In this document: piece after piece, positions 24,094-33,330 of the stretch
Numbering within the stretch: position 1 is the stretch's first letter
How the letters are laid out: every line of letters begins with the position of its first letter
Assembly: GCA_018817165.1 (NCBI GenBank)
Contig: JAHITY010000059.1
Span: 1-51,612 of the forward strand
Direction of reading: 5' to 3'
Source: Candidatus Omnitrophota bacterium
GTDB taxonomy: Bacteria > Omnitrophota > Gorgyraeia > B26-G9
Length of the DNA: 51,612 nucleotides
Position numbers and translations under genes: made by a program
Notes under the pieces: generated by a model
What the model was told of the DNA's origin: nothing
The model's input: only the letters and a program-made list of their open reading frames with translations
Database searches by the model: none

Positions 24094-25161
24094 TTATTTA
24101 TCTAGTTTAATTTTTTCTAAAACCGCCGCTACTGTAGGCGAAATAACTTCCGGCTGCTTAATAATGGCAATAGCCCGATCTGGATCTTTCAAACCATGCC
24201 CAGTTAAAACACAAACAATATTTATTGGAGTATTGTTTTTAAAATAACCGGTTTTGGCTAATTTAAGAATCCCGGCAACTGATGCCGCGGATGCTGGCTC
24301 TACAAATACTCCTTCAGTCTGAGCTAGCAGCTGATATGCGGCTAAAATCTCATCATCAGTAACCGCTTCGATCAAACCCTGAGAATCATCACGTGCTGTT
24401 TCCGCGCTTTTCCAGCTTGCTGGATTCCCGATTTTAATTGCCGTGGCAATGGTTTTTGGGTCTGTAACAATAGCTTTATTTACAATCGGAGCAGAACCAG
24501 CGGCCTGAAAACCAAGCATTACCGGCAGATTACTGATCTTATTATTTTGCTTGTATTCATTAAACCCTTTCCAATAAGCTGTAATATTACCCGCGTTTCC
24601 CACGGGAATAGCCAAATAATCCGGAGCTTTACCCAAGGAATCACATACTTCAAAAGCAGCGGTTTTTTGACCTTCAATTCTAAACGGGTTTAAGGAATTT
24701 ACTAATGTTACCGGATAATTATCCGTAATTTCTTTTACCAGTTCCAATGCTTGGTCAAAGTTACCATCAATTGCTAAAACTTCTGCTCCGTGAATTAAAG
24801 CCTGAGCTAACTTACCCAAAGCAATCGCTCCTTTAGGAATTAAAACAATGCATTTTAATCCAGAGCGAGCGCTATAAGCGGCTGCTGAAGCAGATGTATT
24901 TCCAGTAGAAGCACACATGACTGCTTTAGCCCCATTCTGTTTAGCCTTAGAAATAGCCATGGTCATGCCTCTATCTTTAAATGAGCCTGTGGGATTAAGC
25001 CCCTCATATTTTAAAAACAGATTAACATTTTCATTTATTAAAGCACTAATTTTTGGTGCGAAAATTAATGGAGTATTCCCTTCGTTTAAAGTGATTACCG
25101 GAGTATTTTGATCAACTGGTAAGAATTTCCGGTACTCTTCGATCAAACCTTTCCAACCCAT
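24094..25161 (-). CDS. thrC: Threonine synthase
   Basis: ThrC is a PLP enzyme converting O-phosphohomoserine to threonine. I start it at ATG 25161 ([16 protein letters not shown]...), preceded by AAGGATTTAAACAC. The track start at 25194 would add 11 residues that overlap hom. The 355-residue length fits the short, class II-like bacterial form. The PLP lysine lies in [11 protein letters not shown] (near residue 62), and the phosphate loop is GNAGN ([17 protein letters not shown]). [17 protein letters not shown] and [14 protein letters not shown] are family blocks. It lies 4 bp after hom and 7 bp before apgM; with them it forms the threonine branch. Confidence 0.95.
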   Translation of the reverse strand: MGWKGLIEEYRKFLPVDQNTPVITLNEGNTPLIFAPKISALINENVNLFLKYEGLNPTGSFKDRGMTMAISKAKQNGAKAVMCASTGNTSASAAAYSARSGLKCIVLIPKGAIALGKLAQALIHGAEVLAIDGNFDQALELVKEITDNYPVTLVNSLNPFRIEGQKTAAFEVCDSLGKAPDYLAIPVGNAGNITAYWKGFNEYKQNNKISNLPVMLGFQAAGSAPIVNKAIVTDPKTIATAIKIGNPASWKSAETARDDSQGLIEAVTDDEILAAYQLLAQTEGVFVEPASAASVAGILKLAKTGYFKNNTPINIVCVLTGHGLKDPDRAIAIIKQPEVISPTVAAVLEKIKLDK

Positions 25162-25165
25162 GTGT

Positions 25166-26461
25166 TTAAATCCTTTCCGTACGAATTGCCACACTTTTTC
25201 TTTTTATAACCGGCAAATCATTAATCTCCAATAAAGCTTGAGCAATGTCTTTTTCCCTAGCATCATGAGTCATCATTACCACATGAACAGATTGCTCCTG
25301 CCTTCTGCCTTTTTGGATAACACTGTAAATACTGATATTATTTTTACCTAAAATAGCCGCGATTTGCGACAAAACAGCTGGTTCGTCTAAAGCGGAAAAT
25401 CTAAAATAATAACGTGTTTCAATATTATCAATAGCGTTAACTTTTAATTTTTCAGGATCAATATTAACCAAACAATTATTTTGAGTTAATGATACCTGCA
25501 TTTTCTGAGCAATAGAAATGATATCGGAAACAACCGCACTGGCTGTAGGCAATTGTCCTGCTCCCGGACCATGCAGCATTTGCTCACCGACAAAATCGCT
25601 TCTCAAAACTATGGCATTAGAAATACCCTCAACATTAGCCAATAAATGTTTTTTCGGTAAAAGCGTGGGATGAACTCTTAATTGTACAGAACCTTCTGTC
25701 TTTTTCGCGATTGCCAATAATTTTATACAATAACCCATTTCCGCGGCATAACGAATATCACATAAATCTATATTTTCAATCCCTTCAAAATAAACATCTT
25801 TAAAATCAACTTCATGACCAAAACTCAGCCTGGCCAAAATCGCGATTTTATGCGCGGAATCACCGCCATTAATATCCAGAGTGGGATCACTTTCCGCATA
25901 GCCTTTTTTTTGGGCTTCTCTTAAAGCAATTTTAAAATCACAGCCTTTTTGCGCCATCTGGGAAAGAATATAGTTGCAAGTTCCATTGATAATCCCATAA
26001 ACCGTTTCTATCCGGTCGGCCACCAACCCATCTCTTAAAGTACGAATAATCGGGATTGCCCCACCAACACTGGCTTCATAATACACATCCACTCCGTTTG
26101 CTTTTGCTACTTCAAATATTTCCGCGCCTTCTTCAGCCAATAAAGCTTTATTAGCGGTAACAACATATTTTTTATTTTTAAGTGCTTGGATGATAAATTC
26201 TTTTGCCGGGTGAATGCCGCCGATCAGCTCAATAATGATTTGAATATTGTCATCATTGAGGATTTTTTGAACATCAGAGGTAAGAATATTTCGATCAATA
26301 TCTAGACCGCGGGTTGAGTCAATGTCTAAATCACAAATACTGGCAAGGCAGATATTCAGGCCAAGTTTTTTACCAAAAACTTTAGCTTTCTGCTGCAGAA
26401 TCTTAACCACTCCGCTGCCGATTGTGCCAAATCCAATTAACCCAAGATTAATTTTGTTCAT
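25166..26461 (-). CDS. hom: Homoserine dehydrogenase with C-terminal ACT domain
   Basis: The enzyme reduces aspartate semialdehyde to homoserine, the branch point to threonine and methionine. The 431-residue protein has the NAD(P) Rossmann motif [16 protein letters not shown] at the N-terminus, [29 protein letters not shown] and [14 protein letters not shown] (substrate site), [19 protein letters not shown], and [17 protein letters not shown]. From about residue 350 an ACT domain ([21 protein letters not shown]) suggests feedback control, probably by threonine. Its start overlaps the PilZ gene by 4 nt, and thrC follows. The methionine made through homoserine would feed metK elsewhere in the window. 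Confidence 0.96.
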   Translation of the reverse strand: MNKINLGLIGFGTIGSGVVKILQQKAKVFGKKLGLNICLASICDLDIDSTRGLDIDRNILTSDVQKILNDDNIQIIIELIGGIHPAKEFIIQALKNKKYVVTANKALLAEEGAEIFEVAKANGVDVYYEASVGGAIPIIRTLRDGLVADRIETVYGIINGTCNYILSQMAQKGCDFKIALREAQKKGYAESDPTLDINGGDSAHKIAILARLSFGHEVDFKDVYFEGIENIDLCDIRYAAEMGYCIKLLAIAKKTEGSVQLRVHPTLLPKKHLLANVEGISNAIVLRSDFVGEQMLHGPGAGQLPTASAVVSDIISIAQKMQVSLTQNNCLVNIDPEKLKVNAIDNIETRYYFRFSALDEPAVLSQIAAILGKNNISIYSVIQKGRRQEQSVHVVMMTHDAREKDIAQALLEINDLPVIKRKSVAIRTERI

Positions 26462-26880
26462 TTTTTTTCTTTATTTATCTTTGCTGACAATAGAATTTTT
26501 TTTCCCGCACTCGCGCAATTTTTAATTGTCTGCTCAAGAGTCAACAAGTCATTATCATTAACTTTTATAAATTTAATCCCAATATCAAATAATAGCTTTT
26601 TATTTTTTTCCTGTTTAACATAAACAACTTCTCCCAAAACCTCAACTAAATGAGTAATTTCAGGTAAACGCAAAGTAATATGGAGAATTGTTCCTCTGGG
26701 AAAATTATTATCCGTAGTAAAACAAATACCGCCTAAACTAACATTGCGAGTAAGCGTCATATCAGTTTTATTAATATCGCCAGGGTAGATATAATAACTA
26801 ACCACAAAATTAGTATTTATCCGTATAAATTGACGTCTTTCAGGAGGTGTATAATAACTATTAGAATCAGATATTTGCAT
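26458..26880 (-). CDS. PilZ domain protein, candidate c-di-GMP receptor
   Basis: The 140-residue protein is a single PilZ domain. The two binding elements are visible: the RxxxR motif in PERRQFIRI (near residues 15-20) and the (D/N)xSxxG motif in NVSLGGICF. Beta strands follow (GTILHITLRLP, EVLGEVVYV, FDIGIKFI). PilZ proteins bind c-di-GMP and change motility, polysaccharide or secretion outputs through partners that cannot be identified here. Its stop overlaps the start of hom by 4 nt, so the two are translationally coupled although their functions look unrelated. In the same window are a GGDEF protein and a c-di-GMP riboswitch. ATG 26880 follows AATCCGGGGCAAAA, a poor ribosome site. Confidence 0.92.
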   Translation of the reverse strand: MQISDSNSYYTPPERRQFIRINTNFVVSYYIYPGDINKTDMTLTRNVSLGGICFTTDNNFPRGTILHITLRLPEITHLVEVLGEVVYVKQEKNKKLLFDIGIKFIKVNDNDLLTLEQTIKNCASAGKKILLSAKINKEKK

Positions 26881-26935
26881 TTTTGCCCCGGATTAGATTA
26901 TAAGTTAATCAAACAGAAAATAATTATCAGCTAAA

Positions 26936-27013
26936 TGGTCGGGGCGAGTGGACTCGAACCACCGACCTCTTGAACCCCATTCAAGCGCGCTAGCCAAACT
27001 GCGCCACGCCCCG
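26936..27013 (-). tRNA. tRNA-Pro (anticodon GGG)
   Basis: The minus strand folds as a standard cloverleaf. The acceptor is CGGGGCG/CGCCCCG with discriminator A and an encoded CCA. The D-arm is GCGCAGTTTGGCTAGCGC. The anticodon arm CTTGA-ATGGGGT-TCAAG gives anticodon GGG. The variable loop is short, and the T-arm GGTGG-TTCGAGT-CCACT is intact. The 5' CGGGG start and GGG anticodon identify proline. It stands between the PilZ gene and gpsA. Confidence 0.97.
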
Positions 27014-27183
27014 CATTTAATCTAAAGTTTAATCAGAAATTTAAAGATGATATAAAACATTAAACACTTTATATTAAAATAAAGCCTATAATTTCTAAAA
27101 ATAATTTAATTTCTATGTTAGACTACTACAAACCAAGTTAAATTGCAAGCAAAATATTGTTTTTTATCGTCGAAAAAACTTGG
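27014..27183. other. AT-rich spacer between tRNA-Pro and gpsA
   Basis: No gene is visible. CCAAGTT (27133-27139) can pair with AACTTGG (27177-27183), the latter touching the gpsA stop, with T-rich sequence between. This may loosely mark the end of gpsA transcription. I see no strong promoter for the tRNA. Confidence 0.35.
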
Positions 27184-28173
27184 TCATATCTCATTTTTCT
27201 TTTGTCTTTGCATCAATAAATGCATTGCGGAAATCGGCTTTGCTCCTTGATACAATACCTTATAAACTGCCTGAGTAATCGGCAAAGAAATCCTATATTT
27301 TTTAGCAAGCTTAAGCGCGGTTTTTGTAGTCAACGCGCCTTCAACAACCATTGAAGTTTGACTAAGGATATCAGCCATTTTCTTTCCACTGCCGATTTGT
27401 TCACCAAACCAGCGATTACGACTTCTCTGACTAAAACAAGTAGTCACCAAATCACCCATTCCCGCAAGACCATGAAAAGTCTTATTCCGCGCTCCCATTG
27501 ACACTCCCAGACGCGCGATTTCAACTAAGCCCCGAGTAAGTAAAGCTGATTTTGTATTTGTGCCAAAACCCAGTCCATCAGAAATTCCACAGGCAATGGC
27601 AATTATATTTTTAAACGCGCCGGAAAGCTCGACTCCATGCATATCCTGGGAAGTGTAAACTCTAAAATCTGGTGTCATAAAAATATCTTGCACCATGATT
27701 GCCAATTTTTTATTATTCGATGCACACACCGCCGCTGAAGGAATACCCCTTGCGACTTCATAAGCAATATTCGGACCGGACAAGGCCGCTAAAGGAACAT
27801 TACCTAATTCCTCTCTGATTACTTCCGACATACATTTAGAAGTAGCTGCTTCTATGCCTTTAGCCACACTTAAAAAACCAACCTTAAGTAATTTATATTC
27901 AGCTATTTTTTTAAGTACTCCCCGCATAAACTGCGAAGGCACCGCTAAAACAACAAGATTTGCCTGATCAAGAGTTTGCGCCAAATCATTTGTAATTAAA
28001 ATTTCTGAAGGAATTTTTATCCCCGGAAGAAATTTTTTATTTTCCCGTTTTTTAATCAATTGATTTATATTTTCCGGAAATGCGCCCCATAAAACAGTAT
28101 TTATTCCTTTACTCTGAGTCAGCACAGCCAAAGCCGTCCCCCATCCGCCATCGCCGATTATCGCTACTTTCAT
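27184..28173 (-). CDS. gpsA: NAD(P)-dependent glycerol-3-phosphate dehydrogenase
   Basis: GpsA reduces dihydroxyacetone phosphate to sn-glycerol-3-phosphate, the backbone of membrane phospholipids. The 329-residue protein starts with the nucleotide motif IGDGGWGTALAVL and has VLAVPSQFMR, ALSGPNIAYEVARGIPSAAV, the catalytic Lys region ELSGAFKNIIAIACGISDGLGFG, and FHGLAGMGDLVTTCFS with the RNRWFGE motif. Its start overlaps plsY by 4 nt. Transcription order is der-plsY-gpsA, so glycerol-3-phosphate synthesis and its first acylation are coupled. Confidence 0.96.
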   Translation of the reverse strand: MKVAIIGDGGWGTALAVLTQSKGINTVLWGAFPENINQLIKKRENKKFLPGIKIPSEILITNDLAQTLDQANLVVLAVPSQFMRGVLKKIAEYKLLKVGFLSVAKGIEAATSKCMSEVIREELGNVPLAALSGPNIAYEVARGIPSAAVCASNNKKLAIMVQDIFMTPDFRVYTSQDMHGVELSGAFKNIIAIACGISDGLGFGTNTKSALLTRGLVEIARLGVSMGARNKTFHGLAGMGDLVTTCFSQRSRNRWFGEQIGSGKKMADILSQTSMVVEGALTTKTALKLAKKYRISLPITQAVYKVLYQGAKPISAMHLLMQRQKKNEI

Positions 28174-28787
28174 TTTTTTCCAAACGCCTTTCTTTCTCTA
28201 CCAGTTAAAAGCCGATTTATATTTGCTTTATGCTTAGCGACAATTATCACACATAGAATTGAAGCAAGAATCACATAAGCATAAGGCGCTTTAAACCCCA
28301 GCATCAAAAACGGGATTAATATACTGCAGACAATCGATCCTAAGGACACATACTTGGTTATAATAACAACTGCTAAAAAAATAATCATCCCAAATAAAAC
28401 AGCAATTGGGCACAAACAAAGCAATACCCCGGCACTGGTTGCTACCCCCTTACCACCTTTAAACTGCAAAAATACATTAAAAACATGGCCACAAACAACC
28501 GAAAGACCTAGCAATGCTTTTATGATCGGCAAAGCGATATCCACTCTTTGGACAATAAAGTTAGCAATAAATACAACCGCAATAATCCCTTTTAAGATAT
28601 CAAATACCAACACCAGAAAACCCGGCAGTTTTCCCAAAACCCGAGCGGCATTAGTTGCTCCGGCATTACCGCTGCCGCATTCTCGAATATCTTCACCTTT
28701 AACTATTTTAACTAGAATATAGGCGGAAGAAACGGTTCCCAATAAATAAGCCCCGACAATCCCTAATAAAACCAGAAAAATATCCAT
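28170..28787 (-). CDS. plsY: Glycerol-3-phosphate acyltransferase PlsY
   Basis: PlsY is an integral inner-membrane enzyme that acylates glycerol-3-phosphate using acyl-phosphate. The 205-residue protein has multiple hydrophobic segments and the three PlsY motifs: SSAYILVKIVKGEDIRECGSGNAGATNAAR (motif 1, quoted in parts as SGNAGATNAAR), GHVFNVFLQFKGGKGVATS (motif 2) and KYVSLGSI (motif 3). The ATG follows the der stop with a 1-nt overlap, and its stop overlaps gpsA by 4 nt. PlsX, the source of acyl-phosphate, is not in the window. Confidence 0.95.
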   Translation of the reverse strand: MDIFLVLLGIVGAYLLGTVSSAYILVKIVKGEDIRECGSGNAGATNAARVLGKLPGFLVLVFDILKGIIAVVFIANFIVQRVDIALPIIKALLGLSVVCGHVFNVFLQFKGGKGVATSAGVLLCLCPIAVLFGMIIFLAVVIITKYVSLGSIVCSILIPFLMLGFKAPYAYVILASILCVIIVAKHKANINRLLTGRERKAFGKK

Positions 28788-30112
28788 TAGGAAACTCCTT
28801 TTTTCTTGACAATAATTTTAATTGGAGTGCCTTTAAAATTATAACTGCTTCTTATCCGGCTTTCAATAAAACGGAGAAAAGGCGCTTTTACCAATTCCGG
28901 TTTATTAACAATCATCGCGAATACCGGAGGATTCACTCTAAGCTGAGTAATATATTGAATTTTTAACGAAGGATTCAAACCATCCCGGCGCAGATGCTCA
29001 TTGATTTTGTCAAGTGTTTCCGCTAAAGCTCCTTGTTTAATTTTATATTGTGAATTATTCCATGCTTCCCGAGCCAAGGCGAGCGCCGCATGCACATTTT
29101 TCCCATTCTTGGCTGAACATAAAATACTAAAAGCAAAATTCATATAATATGCTTGCGTGGTCAGGGTATGCTGACATGCTTCAATATCAAGTTTTACTAA
29201 ATCACATTTATTAATCCCAATAACACAGCATTTATCCTCATCTTTGATCAAGCTTAAAATATGCAAATCATCTCTGCGCAAACCAACTTGCGCGTCAATT
29301 AAAACAATGCAAACATCTGCCCGTTTAACCGCCTGAATTGTTCTTGATCGAGAAAACAGATCAATTGCTTCTTTAGGTCTTTTTTTTCTTTTAATTCCCG
29401 CGGTATCAATCATCAGATAGTCATGACCGTCTACAGTAACTCGCGTATCCACTGAATCCCGAGTTGTCCCCGGAACGTCAGAAACAATAACTCTTTCTTC
29501 TTTAATCAAAGTATTAAAAAAAGATGACTTGCCCACATTCGGCTTACCGATTAAAGCAACTTTTAAAGCTGTCTCTTCTATCTCTTTCTTGCGATTCCCC
29601 GGTTTTAAATGCTCAACAACAATATCAAGCAATTCATCAATATTTAAACCATGCAGTGCTGACACAAACACCATGGGTTCAATCCCCAGTTCATAGAAAT
29701 CAGTCAGATGGGTAATTTTAGACATATCATCAACCTTATTCACAACTAAGATAATTTTACGATTAGCTTTTCTTAAAAAGTTTAATATTCCCCAATCTTC
29801 GGGAGTTAAACCCGCAGTCGAATCAACAATAAACAAAATTAGATTAGCCTCATCTATCCCCTTTTGGGCTTGTTTGATAATCTGATCTGACATTTCAGTT
29901 TTAGCTTCAAAATGAATTCCTCCGGTATCAACCAATTGAAATTCTTTTTTACCCCAAGTTACAGTAGCATAAACCCGATCCCGGGTAACTCCGCTTGTTG
30001 GCTCAACAATCGATTGTCTTTTTCCCAACAATCGATTAAATAAACATGACTTTCCCACATTCGGCCTTCCGGATATTGCCACCAGCGTTTCTTTATTTGT
30101 ATCCATATTCAT
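28787..30112 (-). CDS. der: Ribosome-assembly GTPase Der (EngA)
   Basis: Der has two tandem GTPase domains and a C-terminal KH-like domain and acts in 50S ribosome assembly. In this 441-residue protein the first G domain shows GRPNVGKSCLFNRLLG, DTGG and NKVD, and the second shows GKPNVGKSSFFNTL, DTAGIKRKKRP and NKCD. The C-terminal part ends with FKGTPIKIIVKKK, typical of the family. It lies 28 bp after pgsA and is followed by plsY with almost no gap, so a housekeeping gene is co-transcribed with phospholipid synthesis. Met1 or Met3 (MNMDTNKETL) could be used. Confidence 0.96.
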   Translation of the reverse strand: MNMDTNKETLVAISGRPNVGKSCLFNRLLGKRQSIVEPTSGVTRDRVYATVTWGKKEFQLVDTGGIHFEAKTEMSDQIIKQAQKGIDEANLILFIVDSTAGLTPEDWGILNFLRKANRKIILVVNKVDDMSKITHLTDFYELGIEPMVFVSALHGLNIDELLDIVVEHLKPGNRKKEIEETALKVALIGKPNVGKSSFFNTLIKEERVIVSDVPGTTRDSVDTRVTVDGHDYLMIDTAGIKRKKRPKEAIDLFSRSRTIQAVKRADVCIVLIDAQVGLRRDDLHILSLIKDEDKCCVIGINKCDLVKLDIEACQHTLTTQAYYMNFAFSILCSAKNGKNVHAALALAREAWNNSQYKIKQGALAETLDKINEHLRRDGLNPSLKIQYITQLRVNPPVFAMIVNKPELVKAPFLRFIESRIRSSYNFKGTPIKIIVKKKGVS

Positions 30113-30140
30113 ACCTGCTCTCTAAAAATCGTTGTGCAAA

Positions 30141-30692
30141 CTATTTTCCCGCACTAAGTAATTTATTGCTTTTGTAAATATAATCCAGTCCTGAAGCAAC
30201 CGTAATAACCGCCGCGATATCCCACAATAAAAAAGAATATGAGAATTGTAAAAGAATAGCAATCACTGTCGCCATTTGAAAAAAAGTAGTTAATTTCCCC
30301 CAAATGCTTGGCTCGATTTTCAAGTTACTGGTAGTGAGATGTACCAGCAATGAGCCTAAAGCTAAAATCATATCCCGAGAAATGAATAAGATCAACACCC
30401 AAATCGGCAGCCTAATTTTAAATGAAACACTATGCGCAAAAGCCAGTACAATAAAGCTTGCGCTAAGCAAAAGCTTATCTGCCATTGGATCGAGAAAAGA
30501 ACCTAGCTTGGTTTGCATATTTCTTGTTCTGGCAATATATCCATCCAAAACATCACTGATCCCGGCAGCCAAGAATATTCCCATTGCCAAAAAGCGCAAA
30601 TAATCTCTTTGCGGTGAGCAATAAATTATACTGCCCACAAAAAAAGGGATTAAAATTACTCGGATTATTGATATCCAATTAGCTAGATTCAT
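30141..30692 (-). CDS. pgsA: CDP-diacylglycerol--glycerol-3-phosphate 3-phosphatidyltransferase
   Basis: PgsA makes phosphatidylglycerol phosphate in the inner membrane. The 183-residue protein has several membrane segments and the CDP-alcohol phosphotransferase motif DGYIARTRNMQTKLGSFLDPMADKLL, which carries the spaced Asp residues that bind metal (D..D, G...D...D). The N-terminus NLANWISIIRVILIPFF is characteristic of PgsA. It begins the pgsA-der-plsY-gpsA run. Its upstream region (30711-30820) holds a branched inverted-repeat structure instead of an obvious promoter. Confidence 0.93.
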   Translation of the reverse strand: MNLANWISIIRVILIPFFVGSIIYCSPQRDYLRFLAMGIFLAAGISDVLDGYIARTRNMQTKLGSFLDPMADKLLLSASFIVLAFAHSVSFKIRLPIWVLILFISRDMILALGSLLVHLTTSNLKIEPSIWGKLTTFFQMATVIAILLQFSYSFLLWDIAAVITVASGLDYIYKSNKLLSAGK

Positions 30693-30710
30693 AATTATAA
30701 GACAAACATT

Positions 30711-30820
30711 CCCAGCCTATCCGCTAGGCAAAAATTCTCTTTGAGCGGCGCTTTCGAGCGTAATTTTTACACGGATGTAAAAATAGCGAGAACGCGCGGC
30801 TGGGCCTGCACGATGCAGGC
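30711..30820. repeat. Branched inverted-repeat element, possible structured RNA or MITE
   Basis: Several nested complementary pairs are visible. CCCAGCC (30711-30717) pairs with GGCTGGG (30798-30804). TTCTC (30735-30739) pairs with GAGAA (30788-30792). CGCT-TTCG-AGCG forms a hairpin at 30749-30760. A 9-bp hairpin ATTTTTACA-CGGA-TGTAAAAAT lies at 30763-30784. GCCTGCA-CGA-TGCAGGC is at 30804-30820. It lies between lepB and pgsA. I do not recognise the family, and the folding direction is unknown. Confidence 0.5.
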
Positions 30821-30980
30821 TCAGGCTTAGTGAAAAGATGTGTTTTTGCCTATCAAACAACTGTTGCGTGTTTGCGACTAACCACGTTTACGAGTTCTGA
30901 TTGTCACTTTACAACTTTCTATTATCCTGTACTTATTTCTATTTTCTGTCAACCACAATACTAGCTTAATTAATAAAAAA

Positions 30981-31520
30981 TCACTCGATGATGCGCATGC
31001 GATATGGCGGCCAATATACAACCATTGCTTTGCCAATCAGATTTTTTTTAGGGACAAAGCCCCAGTAGCGTGAATCCCGGCTATTGGCACTATTATCGCC
31101 TAAAGCAAATAAAGCATCCTCCGGAATCTCAATCTTCTGATCAACCTCACCAAAATCACCCCGATTATAATAATAATTTTTTGTCAGATTTTTATCATCA
31201 ATTATATTATCATTGATAAAGATTCGGCCGTTTTTAATTTCTAATGATTCATTACTCAAGCCGATTAATCTTTTAATAAAAGCCAGCTTTGTATCCTCCG
31301 GATATTTAAATACAATCACCTCTCCCCGCTTTGGCTCTCTGAATTTATAAATAAATTTATTCACCAGAATCCGGTCACCCTCAATCAAAGTCATCCGCAT
31401 AGATCCAGTGGGAATTTTAAAAGCCTGAACAACAAAAGTCCTGATAATCATCGCCAAGACAAAAGCGATCAGCAAAGATTCCGCGTATTCTTTAATCACA
31501 GCCTTAACTTTACTATCCAT
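30981..31520 (-). CDS. lepB: Signal peptidase I
   Basis: LepB is the inner-membrane serine protease that removes signal peptides from exported proteins, of which this window encodes many. The 179-residue protein has one N-terminal membrane segment (LLIAFVLAMIIRTFVVQAF), the catalytic Ser in IPTGSMRMTL, GDRILVNKF, the catalytic Lys in AFIKRLIGL, and box E GDNSANSRDSRYWGFV. The length fits the short bacterial form with a single anchor. It lies 13 bp after lepA, the classic lepA-lepB order. Confidence 0.96.
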   Translation of the reverse strand: MDSKVKAVIKEYAESLLIAFVLAMIIRTFVVQAFKIPTGSMRMTLIEGDRILVNKFIYKFREPKRGEVIVFKYPEDTKLAFIKRLIGLSNESLEIKNGRIFINDNIIDDKNLTKNYYYNRGDFGEVDQKIEIPEDALFALGDNSANSRDSRYWGFVPKKNLIGKAMVVYWPPYRMRIIE

Positions 31521-31533
31521 TTAATCATCCTTT

Positions 31534-33330
31534 TTAATCATTGATTTGCAATATAGCCCGAAAAGCCTCTTGAGGGATCTGCACTTTACCAAATTGTTTC
31601 ATGCGCTTACGTCCCATTTTCTGCTTCTCTAAAAGCTTTCTTTTTCTGGATATATCCCCGCCATAACATTTTGCCGTAACATTTTTTCCCATAGCTTTTA
31701 CATTTTCCCGGGCAATTACTTTTGCCCCGATTGCTGCCTGAATCGCTACCTCATATAATTGACGAGGAATAAGTTCTCGCAACTTTGAGACAATTTGGCG
31801 GCCCTTAAATTGGGCATTATCCCTGAAGACGAGAAAAGACAAAGCATCGCAAGCGTCACCATTGATTAAGATATCCAGCTTAACCAGCCGAGTTGCCCGA
31901 TACCCGATCAATTCATAATCAAGTGAACCATATCCCCGAGTAATTGATTTTAGTTTATCAAAAAAATCAACAATCACCTCACCCAAAGGAAATTCATATG
32001 TAAGCAGCACTCTTTGTTCATCAAGAAATTCTTTATTAACGTATATTCCCCGCTTAGATTGAGTTAAAGCCATGACCACTCCCAAACAATCTTCCGGAAC
32101 AATCATAAAAGCTTTAATATAAGGTTCTTCAATATCATCAATTTGTGTTGGTTCCGGAAATTTAGAGGGATTATCGATTTCAATCAGATCTCCGTTTGTT
32201 TTTAATACCCGGTAAACTACACTCGGAGCAGTAGCGATTAGATTTATCTCGAATTCTCTTTCCAATCTTTCCTGAACAATATCCATGTGCAAAAGACCGA
32301 GAAATCCGCAACGAAAACCAAAGCCCAAAGATGGACTGCTTTCCTGCTCAAAAATAAAACCATAATCAGTTAATTTAAGTTTGTGCAAAGCATCCCGCAG
32401 ATTATCAAAATCAACACTGCTCACAGGATACAATCCGCAAAAAACCAGGGGATGAACTTTTTTAAACCCCGGCAAAGGTTTTTCCGCCGGTTTTTTAAAA
32501 TCAGTAACTGTATCACCGATTAAAACTTCCGCCGGGTCCTTGATATTACAAATAATATAACCGACTTCACCGCAAGATAATCTTTCAACTTTTTCTGGTT
32601 TAGGATTTAAAATTCCCGTTTCTAAAACTTCATATCTTTTACCGGAATCCATAAAACTAACATGCATCTTTGGCTCAATAATCCCATTAACTACCCGCAA
32701 ATAAACCACAACTCCCTTATAATTATCAAAAACTGAGTCAAAGATCAAACACTGCAAAGGATTATCTTCACTGCCTTCGGGATGCGGAATATCCCTGACA
32801 ATCCTTTCCAGAATTTCCACAGCCCCTTTTCCATCTTTAGCGCTGGCGAGTAAAGCCTCATCTTCAATGCATAGCACATCGTGAATCTGATGCGCTACCA
32901 CTTCCGGCTGAGCATGCGGTAAATCAATTTTATTAATTACAGGAATTATTTTTAAATTCTGCTCAGTCGCCAAATGAAAATTAGCCACTGTTTGCGCCTG
33001 AATCCCCTGCGCCGCGTCCACCAATAATAAAGCGCCTTCACAAGCGGAAAGTGACTTTGCCACTTCATAACTAAAATCAACATGTCCGGGAGTATCAATA
33101 AGATTTAATTGATAGCGTTGGCCGTCTTTTGAATTAAAATATATTCTCACTGCCGAAGCTTTGATCGTTATCCCCCGCTCTCGCTCAAGTTCCATATCAT
33201 CAAGCATTTGATCATGAAATCCCCGTTTATCAATTGATTGGGTTATTTCCATCAAACGATCCGCCAAAGTTGATTTCCCATGATCAATATGAGCGATAAT
33301 GCAAAAATTTCTAATGTTTTTTCTTTTCAT
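31534..33330 (-). CDS. lepA: Elongation factor 4 (LepA), translational GTPase
   Basis: LepA is a translation GTPase that acts on ribosomes during elongation or initiation stress. The 598-residue length matches the family. The G domain begins at once with [33 protein letters not shown] and NKIDLP. Later domains include the [30 protein letters not shown] block (quoted here in part: [14 protein letters not shown]) and the LepA-specific C-terminal domain with [16 protein letters not shown] and QEAFRAIL. Its start overlaps the phosphohexomutase gene by 4 nt, and lepB follows 13 bp downstream. Confidence 0.97.
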   Translation of the reverse strand: MKRKNIRNFCIIAHIDHGKSTLADRLMEITQSIDKRGFHDQMLDDMELERERGITIKASAVRIYFNSKDGQRYQLNLIDTPGHVDFSYEVAKSLSACEGALLLVDAAQGIQAQTVANFHLATEQNLKIIPVINKIDLPHAQPEVVAHQIHDVLCIEDEALLASAKDGKGAVEILERIVRDIPHPEGSEDNPLQCLIFDSVFDNYKGVVVYLRVVNGIIEPKMHVSFMDSGKRYEVLETGILNPKPEKVERLSCGEVGYIICNIKDPAEVLIGDTVTDFKKPAEKPLPGFKKVHPLVFCGLYPVSSVDFDNLRDALHKLKLTDYGFIFEQESSPSLGFGFRCGFLGLLHMDIVQERLEREFEINLIATAPSVVYRVLKTNGDLIEIDNPSKFPEPTQIDDIEEPYIKAFMIVPEDCLGVVMALTQSKRGIYVNKEFLDEQRVLLTYEFPLGEVIVDFFDKLKSITRGYGSLDYELIGYRATRLVKLDILINGDACDALSFLVFRDNAQFKGRQIVSKLRELIPRQLYEVAIQAAIGAKVIARENVKAMGKNVTAKCYGGDISRKRKLLEKQKMGRKRMKQFGKVQIPQEAFRAILQIND

